DNA of 50,866 nt, from contig NZ_BAHD01000054.1 in assembly GCF_000298215.1 (NCBI RefSeq), positions 1-50,866 on the forward strand. The letters run 5' to 3'. The notes under the pieces are model-generated. The model saw only the letters and a program-made list of their open reading frames with translations, was not told the origin of the DNA and did not search any database. Below are positions 16,784 through 25,525 of the stretch, piece after piece; position 1 is the first letter of the stretch, and each line of letters opens with the position of its first letter. The position numbers and the translations under genes are program-made. Source of the stretch: Kineosphaera limosa NBRC 100340. GTDB lineage: Bacteria; Actinomycetota; Actinomycetes; Actinomycetales; Dermatophilaceae.

Positions 16784-17206
16784 ATGACTGCCACCGCTGA
16801 GGGAGGGCACGCCCGGATCGCCCTGGGACCGCACGACTTAGCCCGTCGGGTGCCGTGCACGATCTGTCGCGCTCAGACCGGCGATCCGTGCCGCGACCCC
16901 GACGACTCCGTGCGTAACGACCCGCACCACTCCCGCTGGATCCGCTACCAGCACCTCATGCGGCAGCGCCCGTTCACGGCGGTCGTGCGCGAGGACGTGG
17001 ACTCCCTACGCGTCGGCGACGTGCTGCTGTGCGTCGCGACCGCCGAGCCGCGCACCCTGCGCGTGCTGGCCGACGGCATGGGCCCGCACGAGGGGCCCGA
17101 GTTCATCGACGCCCGCATCGTGGAGTTCCGCGCCTTCGTCGAGGAGTCCTCCCGCTTGACCCCCCGGCGGCCCACCCGACGCCCCCAGTTCGGCGCCTCC
17201 GCGTAG
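16784..17206 (+). CDS. small protein with phage-type zinc-ribbon-like motif
   Basis: 140 residues from the ATG at 16784, with GGAAGGA eight bases upstream. Residues about 24-45 hold CTICRAQTGDPC followed by HHSRW, a C-x2-C-x7-C...H pattern seen in small zinc-binding domains of actinobacterial and mycobacteriophage proteins that recognise nucleic acid. The rest is a short soluble domain and a basic, Pro-rich tail (PRRPTRRP). No neighbour gives a pathway; it is a single gene convergent with the glycosidase, 10 bp away. There are no other phage genes, so I do not call a prophage. The function is unknown. Confidence 0.7.
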   Translation: MTATAEGGHARIALGPHDLARRVPCTICRAQTGDPCRDPDDSVRNDPHHSRWIRYQHLMRQRPFTAVVREDVDSLRVGDVLLCVATAEPRTLRVLADGMGPHEGPEFIDARIVEFRAFVEESSRLTPRRPTRRPQFGASA

Positions 17207-17216
17207 AGTCGCCGCG

Positions 17217-19682
17217 CTACTGCGCGAGGACGATCTCGGTAAGGGCGGCGCGGATCGGCTCGGGCAGGTTCAGGGCGCCGAGTTCGAGGAGGCCGGAGCG
17301 GGGGTCGTCGGGACGGGTCAGGGCGGCGTGGGCGCGGCGTTTGTCCTCGAACGCGATCTGCGCCTGATCGAGCAGGTCGAACACGCGCCCGGGCACGTCG
17401 TTGCCGGCGGGGTTCATGTCCCCGTCGAGGGTGACCAGTGCCCGCTGCCCCGGCTCCACCGGGCCGACGCTCACCGCGACCCCATCGCGGCCGGCCGGGC
17501 GCACGTGACCGCGCCGCATCCGGCCCCCGACCGCGACCGATGCCCCGGTGACGTTCGCCGCCCCCAACACCACGACCTCCCATTCGCGCACCGCGGGGAT
17601 CGCCGCGAACGGGTCGACCGGCTCGCCCTCGGAGTCCACCTCGGATTCGGCGGACCGCTCGGCCTCGCACGGCCCGATGACGAGGCTGCGGCCGTCGAAG
17701 CGCAGCGGGGTGCGCACCCAGGCATCGTCGTCGCGGTCCTCGAGCAGGTCGAACTCGCCGACTCCGCCCTCGGGGGTGCCCGCGACGACGAGCACCTGCA
17801 GGTGCGTGGGGTTCTCGACGCTGACCGCCTCGTCGTCGCTGGCGCCGGCCAGCGGCAGGATCGTGCCGCGGCGGGCCAGCAGCGGCAGGTCGTCGAGGGT
17901 GCGGTGCATGCGGATGCGCCGCCCGCCGCGCGCCGCGGCATACGAGAGCCCCGTCGGCAGGTCGTACCAGCGCCCCTCCGGGAGCCACACGTCGACGGCG
18001 GCCATGCCCAGCTCGAGGTCGGTGGGGGCGGTGATCGGCGCGACGAGCAGCTGGGTGCCGAAAGCGAATTGGTTCGGCACCTCGTACGCGCCGTCGGCCC
18101 AGGGGTGCTCGTGGTATATCGGGCGCACGAGCGGCTGGCCGTGGGTGTGGGCGCGGCGGTTCATCGTGTGCAGATAGGGCACGAGGCGGTGCCGTAGCCG
18201 CAGGTAGTCGCCCATGACGCGGGCGGCCTCGCGGCCGAACCGCCACGGCTCCTTGCTGTTGAACGCATCGGAGGTCGAGTGCAGCCGCAGGATCGGGGAG
18301 AACACCCCCAGCTGCACCCAGCGGGTCGCCAGCTCGTCGTCCTTGACGCCGAACAGGTGCCCTCCGATGTCGTGGCTCCACCAGCCGTAACCGATATTGC
18401 TGGCCGTGGCCGTGAACCGCGGCTGGAACGCCAGCGAGGCCCAACTGACGACCGTGTCGCCGGAGAACCCGATCGGGTAGCGGTGCGAACCGGGTCCGGC
18501 GTAACGGCTGAACGTCATCGGCCGCCCGACGCGCGCCCCCTCCCGCGCGGAGTCGAGGTAGTGCACGTGGTTGAGCATCCACAGCGGGTCGAGCCCCGGT
18601 AGCGCGCTGAACGGGCCCTGCTGCCAGTCGAGCCACCAGAAGTCGACGCCCTCGGCCTCCATCGGGTGCAGCACGGCCTGCAGGTAGGCGTGCAGAAAGT
18701 CGGGGTCGGCGGCGTCGAACGCGATGGGCTCGCCGGTCGATGGGTCGCGGCCGAGGGCGAGCGCGGCGGCGGTATAGCGGTCCTCGTGGGCGCGGATGCC
18801 GTCGGCGGGGTGGATGTTGAGGGTCGTCCGCAGCCCGCGCTCGCGCAGGTGCCGCAGGAAGGCCCGCGGATCGGGAAACAGCTCGCGGTTCCAACTGAAG
18901 CCGGTCCAGCCGCTGCCGAGGGCGGGGTCGATGTCGACGCGGTGCCAGTCCATGTCGACGACCGCGACGCTGAACGGGAGGCGCTGGGCGGCAAAGGCGT
19001 CCATGAGGCCCTCGTACTCGTCGGCGCTGTACCGGTGGAAGCGGCTCCACCAGTTGCCGAGCGCGAACCGCGGCAGCACCGGAGTCGGACCGGTCAGGGC
19101 GTAGAAGTCGCGCAGGGCACCCGCGTAGTCGCGGCCGTGGGCGAAGACGTAGACATCGACGCGCCCGGGCTCGCGGGCCGCGACCCAGCCGTCGTCGGTG
19201 AGCAGCAGGGAGGCGGAGTCGTCGAGCACCGCGACCCCGTACCGGCTGAGGATGCCCGGCTCGAGGGCGCACTCGCCGTCGACCATGTCGAGGGTGCGCG
19301 CGGTGCCACCGAGGTTCCCCTCCGGGGGCTGCCCGTACCCCCAGGTGCTGTGGTAGTTGCTGACACCGCCCTTGACCTGCACCGACAGGCCGTGGGTGGC
19401 AAACGGCCCGCCGTCGTAGGTCAGCCGCAGCGCGGCGGTGTCGAGCACGAGCGCCTCGCGGCCGTCGGGCCGGGCGGTGCGGCGCACGTCGAAGGCGGCC
19501 GGCTCGGTGTCGCGAAAGAGCGCGACCTGCGAGGCGCGATCCTCGAACGCCCCGTCCGGGGAGTACTCCAGGCGGATCAGCGCGGGCGTCAGCACGGTGA
19601 TCCGCGCGGGGCCGGCGTGCACGATGTTGTCCGCGTGGGCGCCGGGGCGAGTCGCCAGGCGCAGGTGATCGGGCAGGCTCAC
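17217..19682 (-). CDS. glycoside hydrolase family 31 (alpha-glucosidase/alpha-xylosidase)
   Basis: 821 residues. GH31 enzymes hydrolyse alpha-linked glucose or xylose from oligosaccharides. An N-terminal galactose-mutarotase-like beta-sandwich (about 1-200) precedes the TIM barrel. The catalytic nucleophile is Asp352 in WWLDWQQG, and the acid/base is Asp409 in IGFSGDT. Typical barrel blocks LPFSVAVVDMDWH and YGWWSHDIGG are present, followed by C-terminal beta domains. No signal peptide is visible, so it is probably cytoplasmic and acts on imported sugars. No sugar transporter or LacI regulator is adjacent, so the substrate is undetermined. The GTG start follows TAAACA by six bases, suggesting a leaderless mRNA. 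Confidence 0.93.
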   Translation of the reverse strand: MSLPDHLRLATRPGAHADNIVHAGPARITVLTPALIRLEYSPDGAFEDRASQVALFRDTEPAAFDVRRTARPDGREALVLDTAALRLTYDGGPFATHGLSVQVKGGVSNYHSTWGYGQPPEGNLGGTARTLDMVDGECALEPGILSRYGVAVLDDSASLLLTDDGWVAAREPGRVDVYVFAHGRDYAGALRDFYALTGPTPVLPRFALGNWWSRFHRYSADEYEGLMDAFAAQRLPFSVAVVDMDWHRVDIDPALGSGWTGFSWNRELFPDPRAFLRHLRERGLRTTLNIHPADGIRAHEDRYTAAALALGRDPSTGEPIAFDAADPDFLHAYLQAVLHPMEAEGVDFWWLDWQQGPFSALPGLDPLWMLNHVHYLDSAREGARVGRPMTFSRYAGPGSHRYPIGFSGDTVVSWASLAFQPRFTATASNIGYGWWSHDIGGHLFGVKDDELATRWVQLGVFSPILRLHSTSDAFNSKEPWRFGREAARVMGDYLRLRHRLVPYLHTMNRRAHTHGQPLVRPIYHEHPWADGAYEVPNQFAFGTQLLVAPITAPTDLELGMAAVDVWLPEGRWYDLPTGLSYAAARGGRRIRMHRTLDDLPLLARRGTILPLAGASDDEAVSVENPTHLQVLVVAGTPEGGVGEFDLLEDRDDDAWVRTPLRFDGRSLVIGPCEAERSAESEVDSEGEPVDPFAAIPAVREWEVVVLGAANVTGASVAVGGRMRRGHVRPAGRDGVAVSVGPVEPGQRALVTLDGDMNPAGNDVPGRVFDLLDQAQIAFEDKRRAHAALTRPDDPRSGLLELGALNLPEPIRAALTEIVLAQ

Positions 19683-19688
19683 CCGTTC

Positions 19689-19694
19689 TGTTTA
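19689..19694 (-). promoter_or_regulatory. -10 element of the GH31 gene
   Basis: TAAACA on the minus strand, six bases before the GTG at 19682. No Shine-Dalgarno sequence intervenes. Confidence 0.35.
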
Positions 19695-19779
19695 GCGCAC
19701 CCGCCTCCCCGCCCGGTTTCGCGACACCCGTTGCGGCACTTGCTAATCCGGGGACAGTTCAGGCCTAGGATCTTGCCGC

Positions 19780-20031
19780 TCAGGAGACGGGGTCGTCATA
19801 GGAGGGGTCGCGGAACTCGGCGTTCAGGGTCACGTCGACCTCCCGGAGGGCGGCGAAGAGGCGCTCCATGAGCAGGCCGGGTTTGCCTTGCTCGAGCTCC
19901 CACAGCCACTTCTGGGTGACGCCGAGACGCGCGGCCAGCTCGCGCTGCGACCAGCCCTGGATCTCGCGGCCCTGCCGGATCGCGTCGCCCAGCTCCTCCG
20001 GTGAGCCGATCACTCCGCGAAACGTCGCCAC
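19780..20031 (-). CDS. HipB-like XRE-family regulator, orphan
   Basis: 83 residues from the GTG at 20031, chosen because AGGGAGG lies about five bases upstream; the frame is open for 29 further codons that would run through the inverted repeat. The helix-turn-helix is clear: LGDAIRQGREIQGWSQRELAARLGVTQKWLWELEQGK. The C-terminal strand VDVTLNAEF is typical of HipB/y4mF antitoxin-like repressors. A HipA kinase would be expected just downstream, but the next gene is the GH31 enzyme. The gene is therefore an orphan or has been recruited as a local repressor. A 16-bp perfect inverted repeat lies directly upstream and is its probable operator. Confidence 0.82.
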   Translation of the reverse strand: MATFRGVIGSPEELGDAIRQGREIQGWSQRELAARLGVTQKWLWELEQGKPGLLMERLFAALREVDVTLNAEFRDPSYDDPVS

Positions 20032-20042
20032 CCGGGCCTCCC

Positions 20043-20117
20043 TGACGTCGATAACAACATCAGACGCAACTGACGTTGATTTCGTAGTCAGGATGCGCGA
20101 CGTTGTTATCGACGTCA
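20043..20117. promoter_or_regulatory. long inverted repeat, probable operator of the HipB-like gene
   Basis: Perfect 16-bp arms: tgacgtcgataacaac at 20043-20058 and its complement at 20102-20117, 43 bases apart. Between them, CTGAC/GTCAG half-sites repeat the same tGAC theme. HipB dimers typically bind paired palindromic sites that flank a promoter, which suits this layout. It lies between the regulator start and the putP stop codon, so a terminator is an alternative, though the 43-base loop argues against it. Confidence 0.6.
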
Positions 20118-20165
20118 ACGCTCGGAGGCCCGGGTGGGCGGGTTACTGCGTCGGATTCAGTGGGG

Positions 20166-21677
20166 TCAGGCGATGGGCTCGCGGTCGACGTGCTTGCCAC
20201 TGACCCGCACGCTGGCGTCGAACTCCTCGCGGATGCGGCTGTCGGGCTTGTACGTGGCGATGCTCAGCCCGACGGCGACGGCGAGGTTGGCGAGGAAGCC
20301 GGGCAGGATCTCGTAGACGTTGAAGATGTCGCCCGGGCCATCGGAGAGCGACGCCCAGATCCACACGACGACCGCACCGGTCACCATTCCGGCGAACGCG
20401 CCGGCGGTCGTCAGGCGACGCCAGTACAGCGCCAGGAGGATGATCGGGCCAAACGAGGCGCCGAAGCCGGCCCAGGCGAAGGCGACCAGGCCCAGGATCG
20501 TGTCGTTCTGGTTCCACGCCATCGCGGCGGCGACGAGGCTGACGGTCAGCACCGCCATCCGGCCCATCATCACGTAGCTGGAGTCCGACCGCGGGGTCTT
20601 GGACATCGCCTTGTAGAGGTCCTCGACGAGAGCCGAGGAGGTGACGAGCAGCTGCGAAGACACGGTGCTCATGATCGCGGCGAGCACCGCGGCCAGCATG
20701 AAGCCGGCGACCAGCGGGTGGAACAGCGCCTGCCCGAGGCGCAGGTAGATCGTCTCGGGGTCGCTGATCGTCATCTCCGGGTGGGACTGCACGTAGGCGA
20801 TGCCGACGAGGGCGGTCATGACGGCGCCGACGACGGAGAAGAGCATCCACGCGATGCCAATCCGCCGCCCGGCGGTGGCCTCCTGTGGGCTGCGCAGCGC
20901 CATGAACCGCACGATGATGTGCGGCTGACCGAAGTAGCCCAGGCCCCACGCCAGCGACGAGACGACACCGATGAACGTCGCCCCGTTCACCATCGAGAAG
21001 TGCTGCGGGTCGACCTCGCGGATGAGGCGCACCATCTCGCCGGGACCACCGACCGCGACGAGTCCGAGCGTCGGAACGGCAATGAGGGCGGAGACCATCA
21101 TGATGCCCTGCACGAGGTCGGTGTAGCTCACGGCGAGGAAGCCGCCGAAGAGCGTGTAGGCCACGGTGACGCTGGCGACGAAGACCATGCCCAGGTGGTA
21201 GTCCCAGCCGAACGAGCCTTGGAAGAAGACGCCGCCGGCGACCATGCCGGAGCTGACGTAGAACGTGAAGAACACGAGGATGATCGCGCCGGAGGCGATG
21301 CGCAGCGCCCGGGAGCGGTCGTGCAGCCGGTTCTCCAGAAAGCTGGGGACGGTGATCGAGTTGTTCGCGATCTCGGTGTAGGCGCGCAGCCGGGGCGCCA
21401 CCACCTTCCAGTTGACCCACGCGCCGACGGTCAGGCCGACGGCGATCCAGCCCTCGACCAGGCCCGCGGCATAGACGGCGCCCGGCAGGCCCATGAGCAG
21501 CCAGCCGGACATGTCCGAGGCGCCCGCCGAGAGCGCAGCCACCGACGGGCTCAGGTCGCGCCCGCCGAGCATGTAGTCGTCGAGGTCGGTGGTGCGGTGG
21601 TAGCTCCACCAGCCGATGGCCAGCATGGCCAACATGTAGACGAGCATCGCAAGGATCTGATACCCGGTAGGACTCAC
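20166..21677 (-). CDS. putP: sodium/proline symporter
   Basis: 503 residues from the GTG at 21677, with AGGAGA six bases upstream. It is a member of the sodium:solute symporter family with about 13 membrane segments. The PutP signatures are visible: DDYMLGGRDLSPSVAALSAGASDMSGWLLMG at the first Na+-binding helices, TVAYTLFGGFLAVSYTDLVQG, and LAAIMSTVSSQLLVTSSALVEDLYK. It imports proline with sodium in the plasma membrane, supplying putA. It does not sit in one operon with putA: the two lie on the same strand with the GH31 and regulator genes between them, so it has its own promoter. Confidence 0.93.
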   Translation of the reverse strand: MSPTGYQILAMLVYMLAMLAIGWWSYHRTTDLDDYMLGGRDLSPSVAALSAGASDMSGWLLMGLPGAVYAAGLVEGWIAVGLTVGAWVNWKVVAPRLRAYTEIANNSITVPSFLENRLHDRSRALRIASGAIILVFFTFYVSSGMVAGGVFFQGSFGWDYHLGMVFVASVTVAYTLFGGFLAVSYTDLVQGIMMVSALIAVPTLGLVAVGGPGEMVRLIREVDPQHFSMVNGATFIGVVSSLAWGLGYFGQPHIIVRFMALRSPQEATAGRRIGIAWMLFSVVGAVMTALVGIAYVQSHPEMTISDPETIYLRLGQALFHPLVAGFMLAAVLAAIMSTVSSQLLVTSSALVEDLYKAMSKTPRSDSSYVMMGRMAVLTVSLVAAAMAWNQNDTILGLVAFAWAGFGASFGPIILLALYWRRLTTAGAFAGMVTGAVVVWIWASLSDGPGDIFNVYEILPGFLANLAVAVGLSIATYKPDSRIREEFDASVRVSGKHVDREPIA

Positions 21678-21795
21678 GGATTCTCCTGAGGTGAGGGGTG
21701 CGACATCGTCGGCGCACCTGTGTGAAGGCTGGGCGAAGACTACCGCTCAGGGTGGGCGGTTCAGCACGCGCTTTGGGCGACCGGGCCACCCGGCC

Positions 21796-21801
21796 TACTG
21801 T
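21796..21801 (+). promoter_or_regulatory. -10 element of the DedA-family gene
   Basis: TACTGT, six bases before the GTG at 21808; no ribosome binding site between. Confidence 0.45.
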
Positions 21802-21807
21802 GCTGTA

Positions 21808-22686
21808 GTGAGCACGAGCGACCAGCCCGACCGGACCGACGACCTCCACGGCGTTGACGACAACCGCCCAGCGCCGGTCGCAGGGTCCGTGCCTGGTGCC
21901 GAGCCCGCTACGGCCTCACCCGATTCGACGGGTGATTCGGCGGCCGAATCCGCGCGCCCGAGCGACGACACAGCCGACTCCGTGGACTCCGGGGAATCCG
22001 CCGACGGCGATGCGGAGCGGCTGCCGTGGCCCGCGGGGTACGAGTTCGGCAAGCAGGACGGCATCTGCGCCTCGCTGATCGGCCTCATGACGATCTACGG
22101 GTTGGCGATGATTCCGCTGCGGCCGGTGATCCTGGGGCTGGCGCCGATCGTGCTCGTCTCGTTGACCGGTTCGATGCTCGGGCTCGTCATGTGCGGTGCG
22201 CTGGGCTCGACCGGATGGCCGTGGTGGCCGGCGGCGCTGATCATCGGCACCTTGAGCGCCATCAAGTTCGACTTCGTGTGGTGGTGGGCCGGCAAGCTGT
22301 GGGGCGACCACTTCATCGCCAGCATCGCCGGCCAGACCGAACGCGCCCGCCGCCGCGCCAAGCGCGCGGAAAACCTCACCCGCCGCTACGACATCCTGGC
22401 CCTCGGCTTGGGGCACGTGCCCTACCTGCCGGTGCCCCGCTCCATCGTGTGCGCGGTGCTCGGCGCGGCCGGTTCGAGCATCAAGCGGCTGTTCATCATC
22501 AACACGATCTTCTCTGCCATCGTCGCCAGCGCCTTCCTGTATCTGGGGTGGCAGATCGGCGAGCCCGCGGTGGCCGTGCTCGAGGAGTTCGGCAAGTACA
22601 TGTGGTACGTCTCCATCGTGCTGCTCGTCGTCGTGTTCTACATCGCCTTCCGCAGCGCCAAGAAGAGCGCGGCCGCCAAGGCCTGA
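21808..22686 (+). CDS. DedA/VTT-family membrane protein
   Basis: 292 residues from the GTG at 21808. The first 75 residues are acidic, Ser/Asp-rich and probably disordered. The membrane part has about five hydrophobic segments. It includes the VTT-domain blocks FDFVWWWAGKLWGDH and YDILALGLGHVPYLPVPRSIVCAVLGAAG, where an Arg/Pro-containing re-entrant loop is typical of DedA proteins. These proteins are linked to scrambling or flipping of lipid carriers such as undecaprenyl phosphate. The long disordered N-terminus is unusual for the family. No partner gene is adjacent. It is followed by an 80-bp imperfect palindrome. Confidence 0.82.
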   Translation: MSTSDQPDRTDDLHGVDDNRPAPVAGSVPGAEPATASPDSTGDSAAESARPSDDTADSVDSGESADGDAERLPWPAGYEFGKQDGICASLIGLMTIYGLAMIPLRPVILGLAPIVLVSLTGSMLGLVMCGALGSTGWPWWPAALIIGTLSAIKFDFVWWWAGKLWGDHFIASIAGQTERARRRAKRAENLTRRYDILALGLGHVPYLPVPRSIVCAVLGAAGSSIKRLFIINTIFSAIVASAFLYLGWQIGEPAVAVLEEFGKYMWYVSIVLLVVVFYIAFRSAKKSAAAKA

Positions 22687-22690
22687 GCGT

Positions 22691-22770
22691 GCCCGCCGAG
22701 TTGTCATTTTTCCGCTCCAGTTGTCGCAAAGAAACGACTTCTGGAGGGGAAAAGTGACGACTCGGCGGGC
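22691..22770. repeat. 80-bp imperfect palindrome, possible bidirectional terminator
   Basis: Left arm 22691-22720 pairs with right arm 22741-22770 at 27 of 30 positions. Two of the three mismatches would be G-U wobbles in RNA. The central 20 bases add a GTCG/CGAC pairing. It sits five bases after the DedA stop and 20 bases after the esterase stop, between convergent genes. It is far larger than an ordinary terminator and could also be a small dispersed element. Confidence 0.7.
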
Positions 22771-22790
22771 GCCCGCTGGCTGATCACGGG

Positions 22791-23954
22791 TCAGGTCGGG
22801 GCGAAGCCGGGCGAGCTCGAGCCGAGCCAGGCCAGCGCCTCCGGCACGTGCGGCACCCAGACGTCGGCGTTGTGCGCGCCCTCCGGCAGGATCGTCGCGG
22901 TGACCGACATCGGCGCGCGGGCGTTGCGCTGCGCCTCCATGGTCGAGGGGTAGGCCAACTTGTCTTGCCGCGCAGTCAGCGTCCACACGGCGACCGGTGG
23001 CCCATGGTGCTTGACGTACTCGACCAGGTCGTAGCGCCACGCCTCCGGGCTGTGCGCCGGGAACGGCACGTACGTCTCGAACGTGGGGCGCCAGTAGCCG
23101 CCGAACGAGATCGCGGTTGCGAACACCGAGGGATGCAGGGTGGCGGCCATGTTCGCGCACCAGCCACCGGCGCTCAGGCCCAGCGCGCTCCACGAGGTGC
23201 GGCCGGGCGCGGCGCGGAAGGTCGAGTACACCCAGCCGGGAACGTCCTGCGTCAGCCAGGTCTCCATCTTGGAGCCGCCGGGCACGCCCCGCACGGCGTT
23301 GACGCACTCGTTGTCCTGCCCGCCGGGCGCCCAGTGCGGCACCACGACGATCGCCTCGCGCATGCGGTGCGCAGCCACCTCGGCGGCGATGGCCTGGTCG
23401 ATGCCGACCACGCGAAAGAAGGCGTACGGCGCCGGTCGGATGCCGTGGAACGCCTCGATGACCGGGTACTCGCGGTGCGCGGCGGCCGGCGTCGTGTACG
23501 ACGGCGGGAACCACACAGTGACCGTGCCGGTCACCCCGCTGGCCGTGCCGTGCACGGTGAAGTCCTGGTAGCCGCCCACGGTCGTCGGAGTCAAGGACAG
23601 CTGCTGGTCGGGGCGGTCGCGCCGCCCGGTGATGTAGCTCGCGGAGCGCAGCTTCGCCTCGGTCGCCTTCTTCGCGGACTGACCGCCCTCGTAGGCGGCA
23701 CCCGGGCCGGATCCGGCACCGGGCATCAGGTCGGCAACGGTCATGTACCAGCCGTACTCGGCGTTGACCGGGGCCAGCACGTTGAGCACGCCGAGCCCCG
23801 TGAGGACGACGATCGTGGCCAGGCGCCGCAGGATCGCGACGATCCCGGGCCCGGCGGCGCGCGGCCAGCGCCACACCGCCCAGACGATCGCCGCCGCCAG
23901 CAACGCCCGCAGCACCCAGATGAACGGCTCGCTGGTCACCGACAGCGACATCAT
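22791..23954 (-). CDS. membrane-anchored esterase of the esterase-D/mycolyltransferase-like superfamily
   Basis: 387 residues from the ATG at 23954, with AGGG five bases upstream; a second ATG follows directly. Two N-terminal hydrophobic segments (FIWVLRALLAAAIVWAVW and LATIVVLTGLGVLNVL) anchor it, and the alpha/beta-hydrolase domain would lie outside the cell. The nucleophile elbow is ALGLSAGGWCANMA; the catalytic His is probably in LPEGAHNADVWVPH. The domain resembles the PF00756 putative esterase family, which also includes mycolyltransferases and feruloyl esterases; no mycolate genes are nearby. The gene is divergent from DUF4921. The substrate is unknown. Confidence 0.82.
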   Translation of the reverse strand: MMSLSVTSEPFIWVLRALLAAAIVWAVWRWPRAAGPGIVAILRRLATIVVLTGLGVLNVLAPVNAEYGWYMTVADLMPGAGSGPGAAYEGGQSAKKATEAKLRSASYITGRRDRPDQQLSLTPTTVGGYQDFTVHGTASGVTGTVTVWFPPSYTTPAAAHREYPVIEAFHGIRPAPYAFFRVVGIDQAIAAEVAAHRMREAIVVVPHWAPGGQDNECVNAVRGVPGGSKMETWLTQDVPGWVYSTFRAAPGRTSWSALGLSAGGWCANMAATLHPSVFATAISFGGYWRPTFETYVPFPAHSPEAWRYDLVEYVKHHGPPVAVWTLTARQDKLAYPSTMEAQRNARAPMSVTATILPEGAHNADVWVPHVPEALAWLGSSSPGFAPT

Positions 23955-24198
23955 GATTGCCCTACCCCCTGTTGTCCCTGCATCCCCTGAACCCCGCATC
24001 CCCCGAACGCCTGCAGCCCTAGCAGCAGCCGCCACGCGGTGTCCGGCATCCCATCCTCAGCTGAGCACCTTGAGCGGGCCCTGAACGTGGGGCGATCTCT
24101 CAGCCGATGTTCGGTTTCGCGAACCCGGCGCCCGCCCGGCCGACACCCACGCCGCGGGGTGGCGACGTCGATCGCCGGTCGGGGGCGACCGACCTCAA

Positions 24199-24204
24199 TA
24201 GGCT
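24199..24204 (+). promoter_or_regulatory. -10 element of the DUF4921 gene
   Basis: TAGGCT, six bases before the ATG at 24211; no ribosome binding site between. Confidence 0.45.
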
Positions 24205-24210
24205 GCGCCC

Positions 24211-25467
24211 ATGAGCGCGCCCGCGGCCGGTGAGGTCGACCCGCATCTGCACCGGCTGCCCGACGGCACCGTCAAGCAGATCAATCCGTTCACCGGAACC
24301 CAGGTCTGGACGGTGCCCGGCCGCGGCAACCGACCACTGACCAACCAGGCCGCCCCGCATCAGCGCCTCGATCCGGCGCGGGCGGAGCGGCACTGCGCGT
24401 TCTGCCCCGAGCGGATGAACGAGACTCCGCCGGAGCGCATCCGGCGCATCCGCACCGACGACGGCTGGCGCGACCTGCGCAACGTGCCTGCGGGTCAACT
24501 CGGTACGACGCAGGCGGAGTTTCGGGTCATCCCGAACCTGTTCGAGATCGTCTCGCTGCGGTACTGGTACGAGAACCACGGCTACGAGCTGCCGGAGGCC
24601 GAGTTGGCGCGCCGGCGGGCCTACCTGGCCGATCCGCAGGGGCGGGCGCACGTTCTGGGGCTGGTCGGCGCGCACCGGCCCGCGGACCTGCTGACCGCCG
24701 GCGACGAGGCGATCGTGGCGGACTCGATCTTCGGCGGCTTTCACGACGTCATCGTCGCCCGCCGACACCACGTCGATGGCGCGACCTGCGACGACGAGCT
24801 GGCCTCGGCCTCCACGCTGAGCGCCGACGAACACGAGCAGTACGTCGACTTCACGCTGGCGGGCATCCGCGACCTGTTCGCGGCGAACGAGCGGATCGTC
24901 AACGTCGTGGCCTTTCAGAACTGGCTGCGGCCGGCGGGAGCCTCGTTCGATCACCTGCACAAGCAGCTCGTCGGGCTTGATGAGTTGGGGCGGTGGCGCT
25001 CCGACGAGGTCGTGGCGCTGCGCGCGGACCCCGACCTGTTCACGCGGTACGGGCTGGACTTCGCGGAGCGCAACGGGCTCGTCGTGGCGAGCGCCGAGCA
25101 CGCGGTGGCGTTCGCCGGCTTCGGGCACCGGTATCCGACGCTGGAGGTGTGGACGCGGCGCCTCGACGCGGACCCGTGGAATCTGACTCCGGAGGAGCTG
25201 GCCGACGTTTCCGCGCTGCTGCACGCGTGCCACGCCGCGGGCGGGCCGGGCGTGCCGTGCAACGAGGAGTGGCACTACCGGCCGCCGAGCGTCGCGCAGC
25301 CGATGCCGCTGCGGGTGCTGCTGAAGTGGCGTATCTCGACCCCGGCCGGGTTCGAGGGCGGGTCGCGGATCTACGTCAACACCATCGACCCGTGGACGCT
25401 GGCGGATCGGGCGCGGGCCACCCTCGCCACGGCCGACGGGTTGTCGGCACGGGTGCACCTGGCGTAG
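24211..25467 (+). CDS. DUF4921 protein, GalT-like HIT-superfamily nucleotidyltransferase homologue
   Basis: 418 residues. The overall order matches galactose-1-phosphate uridylyltransferases: an N-terminal zinc-knuckle-like CAFCPE near residue 62, FRVIPNLFEIVS, and an active-site-like SFDHLHKQLVG near residue 245, where GalT has HPHxQ. The sequence has H-x-H-x-Q with Leu between the two His, which should retain a nucleophilic histidine. Nucleotidyl transfer from a sugar-1-phosphate is thus likely but unproven. Four class II-like motifs (NEEWHYR, GSRIYVNT) occur later. The aminotransferase 58 bp downstream on the same strand may be co-transcribed. The family assignment is by recall. Confidence 0.8.
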   Translation: MSAPAAGEVDPHLHRLPDGTVKQINPFTGTQVWTVPGRGNRPLTNQAAPHQRLDPARAERHCAFCPERMNETPPERIRRIRTDDGWRDLRNVPAGQLGTTQAEFRVIPNLFEIVSLRYWYENHGYELPEAELARRRAYLADPQGRAHVLGLVGAHRPADLLTAGDEAIVADSIFGGFHDVIVARRHHVDGATCDDELASASTLSADEHEQYVDFTLAGIRDLFAANERIVNVVAFQNWLRPAGASFDHLHKQLVGLDELGRWRSDEVVALRADPDLFTRYGLDFAERNGLVVASAEHAVAFAGFGHRYPTLEVWTRRLDADPWNLTPEELADVSALLHACHAAGGPGVPCNEEWHYRPPSVAQPMPLRVLLKWRISTPAGFEGGSRIYVNTIDPWTLADRARATLATADGLSARVHLA

Positions 25468-25525
25468 AAACGAGCCGGAGGGCCAGCCACCCAATCAACC
25501 AACGCCGAAAGTGAGCTGATGACCG

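Noticed and set aside
16784-17206. Prophage remnant suggested by the zinc-ribbon-like gene
   Set aside because: Such small domains also occur in chromosomal actinobacterial genes, and no integrase, terminase, portal or attachment-site pair is present.
20166-21849. Extension of putP to an upstream start near 21849 in a different frame
   Set aside because: The longer frame is not the putP frame. The putP GTG at 21677 has a good AGGAGA site and the sequence upstream is spacer.
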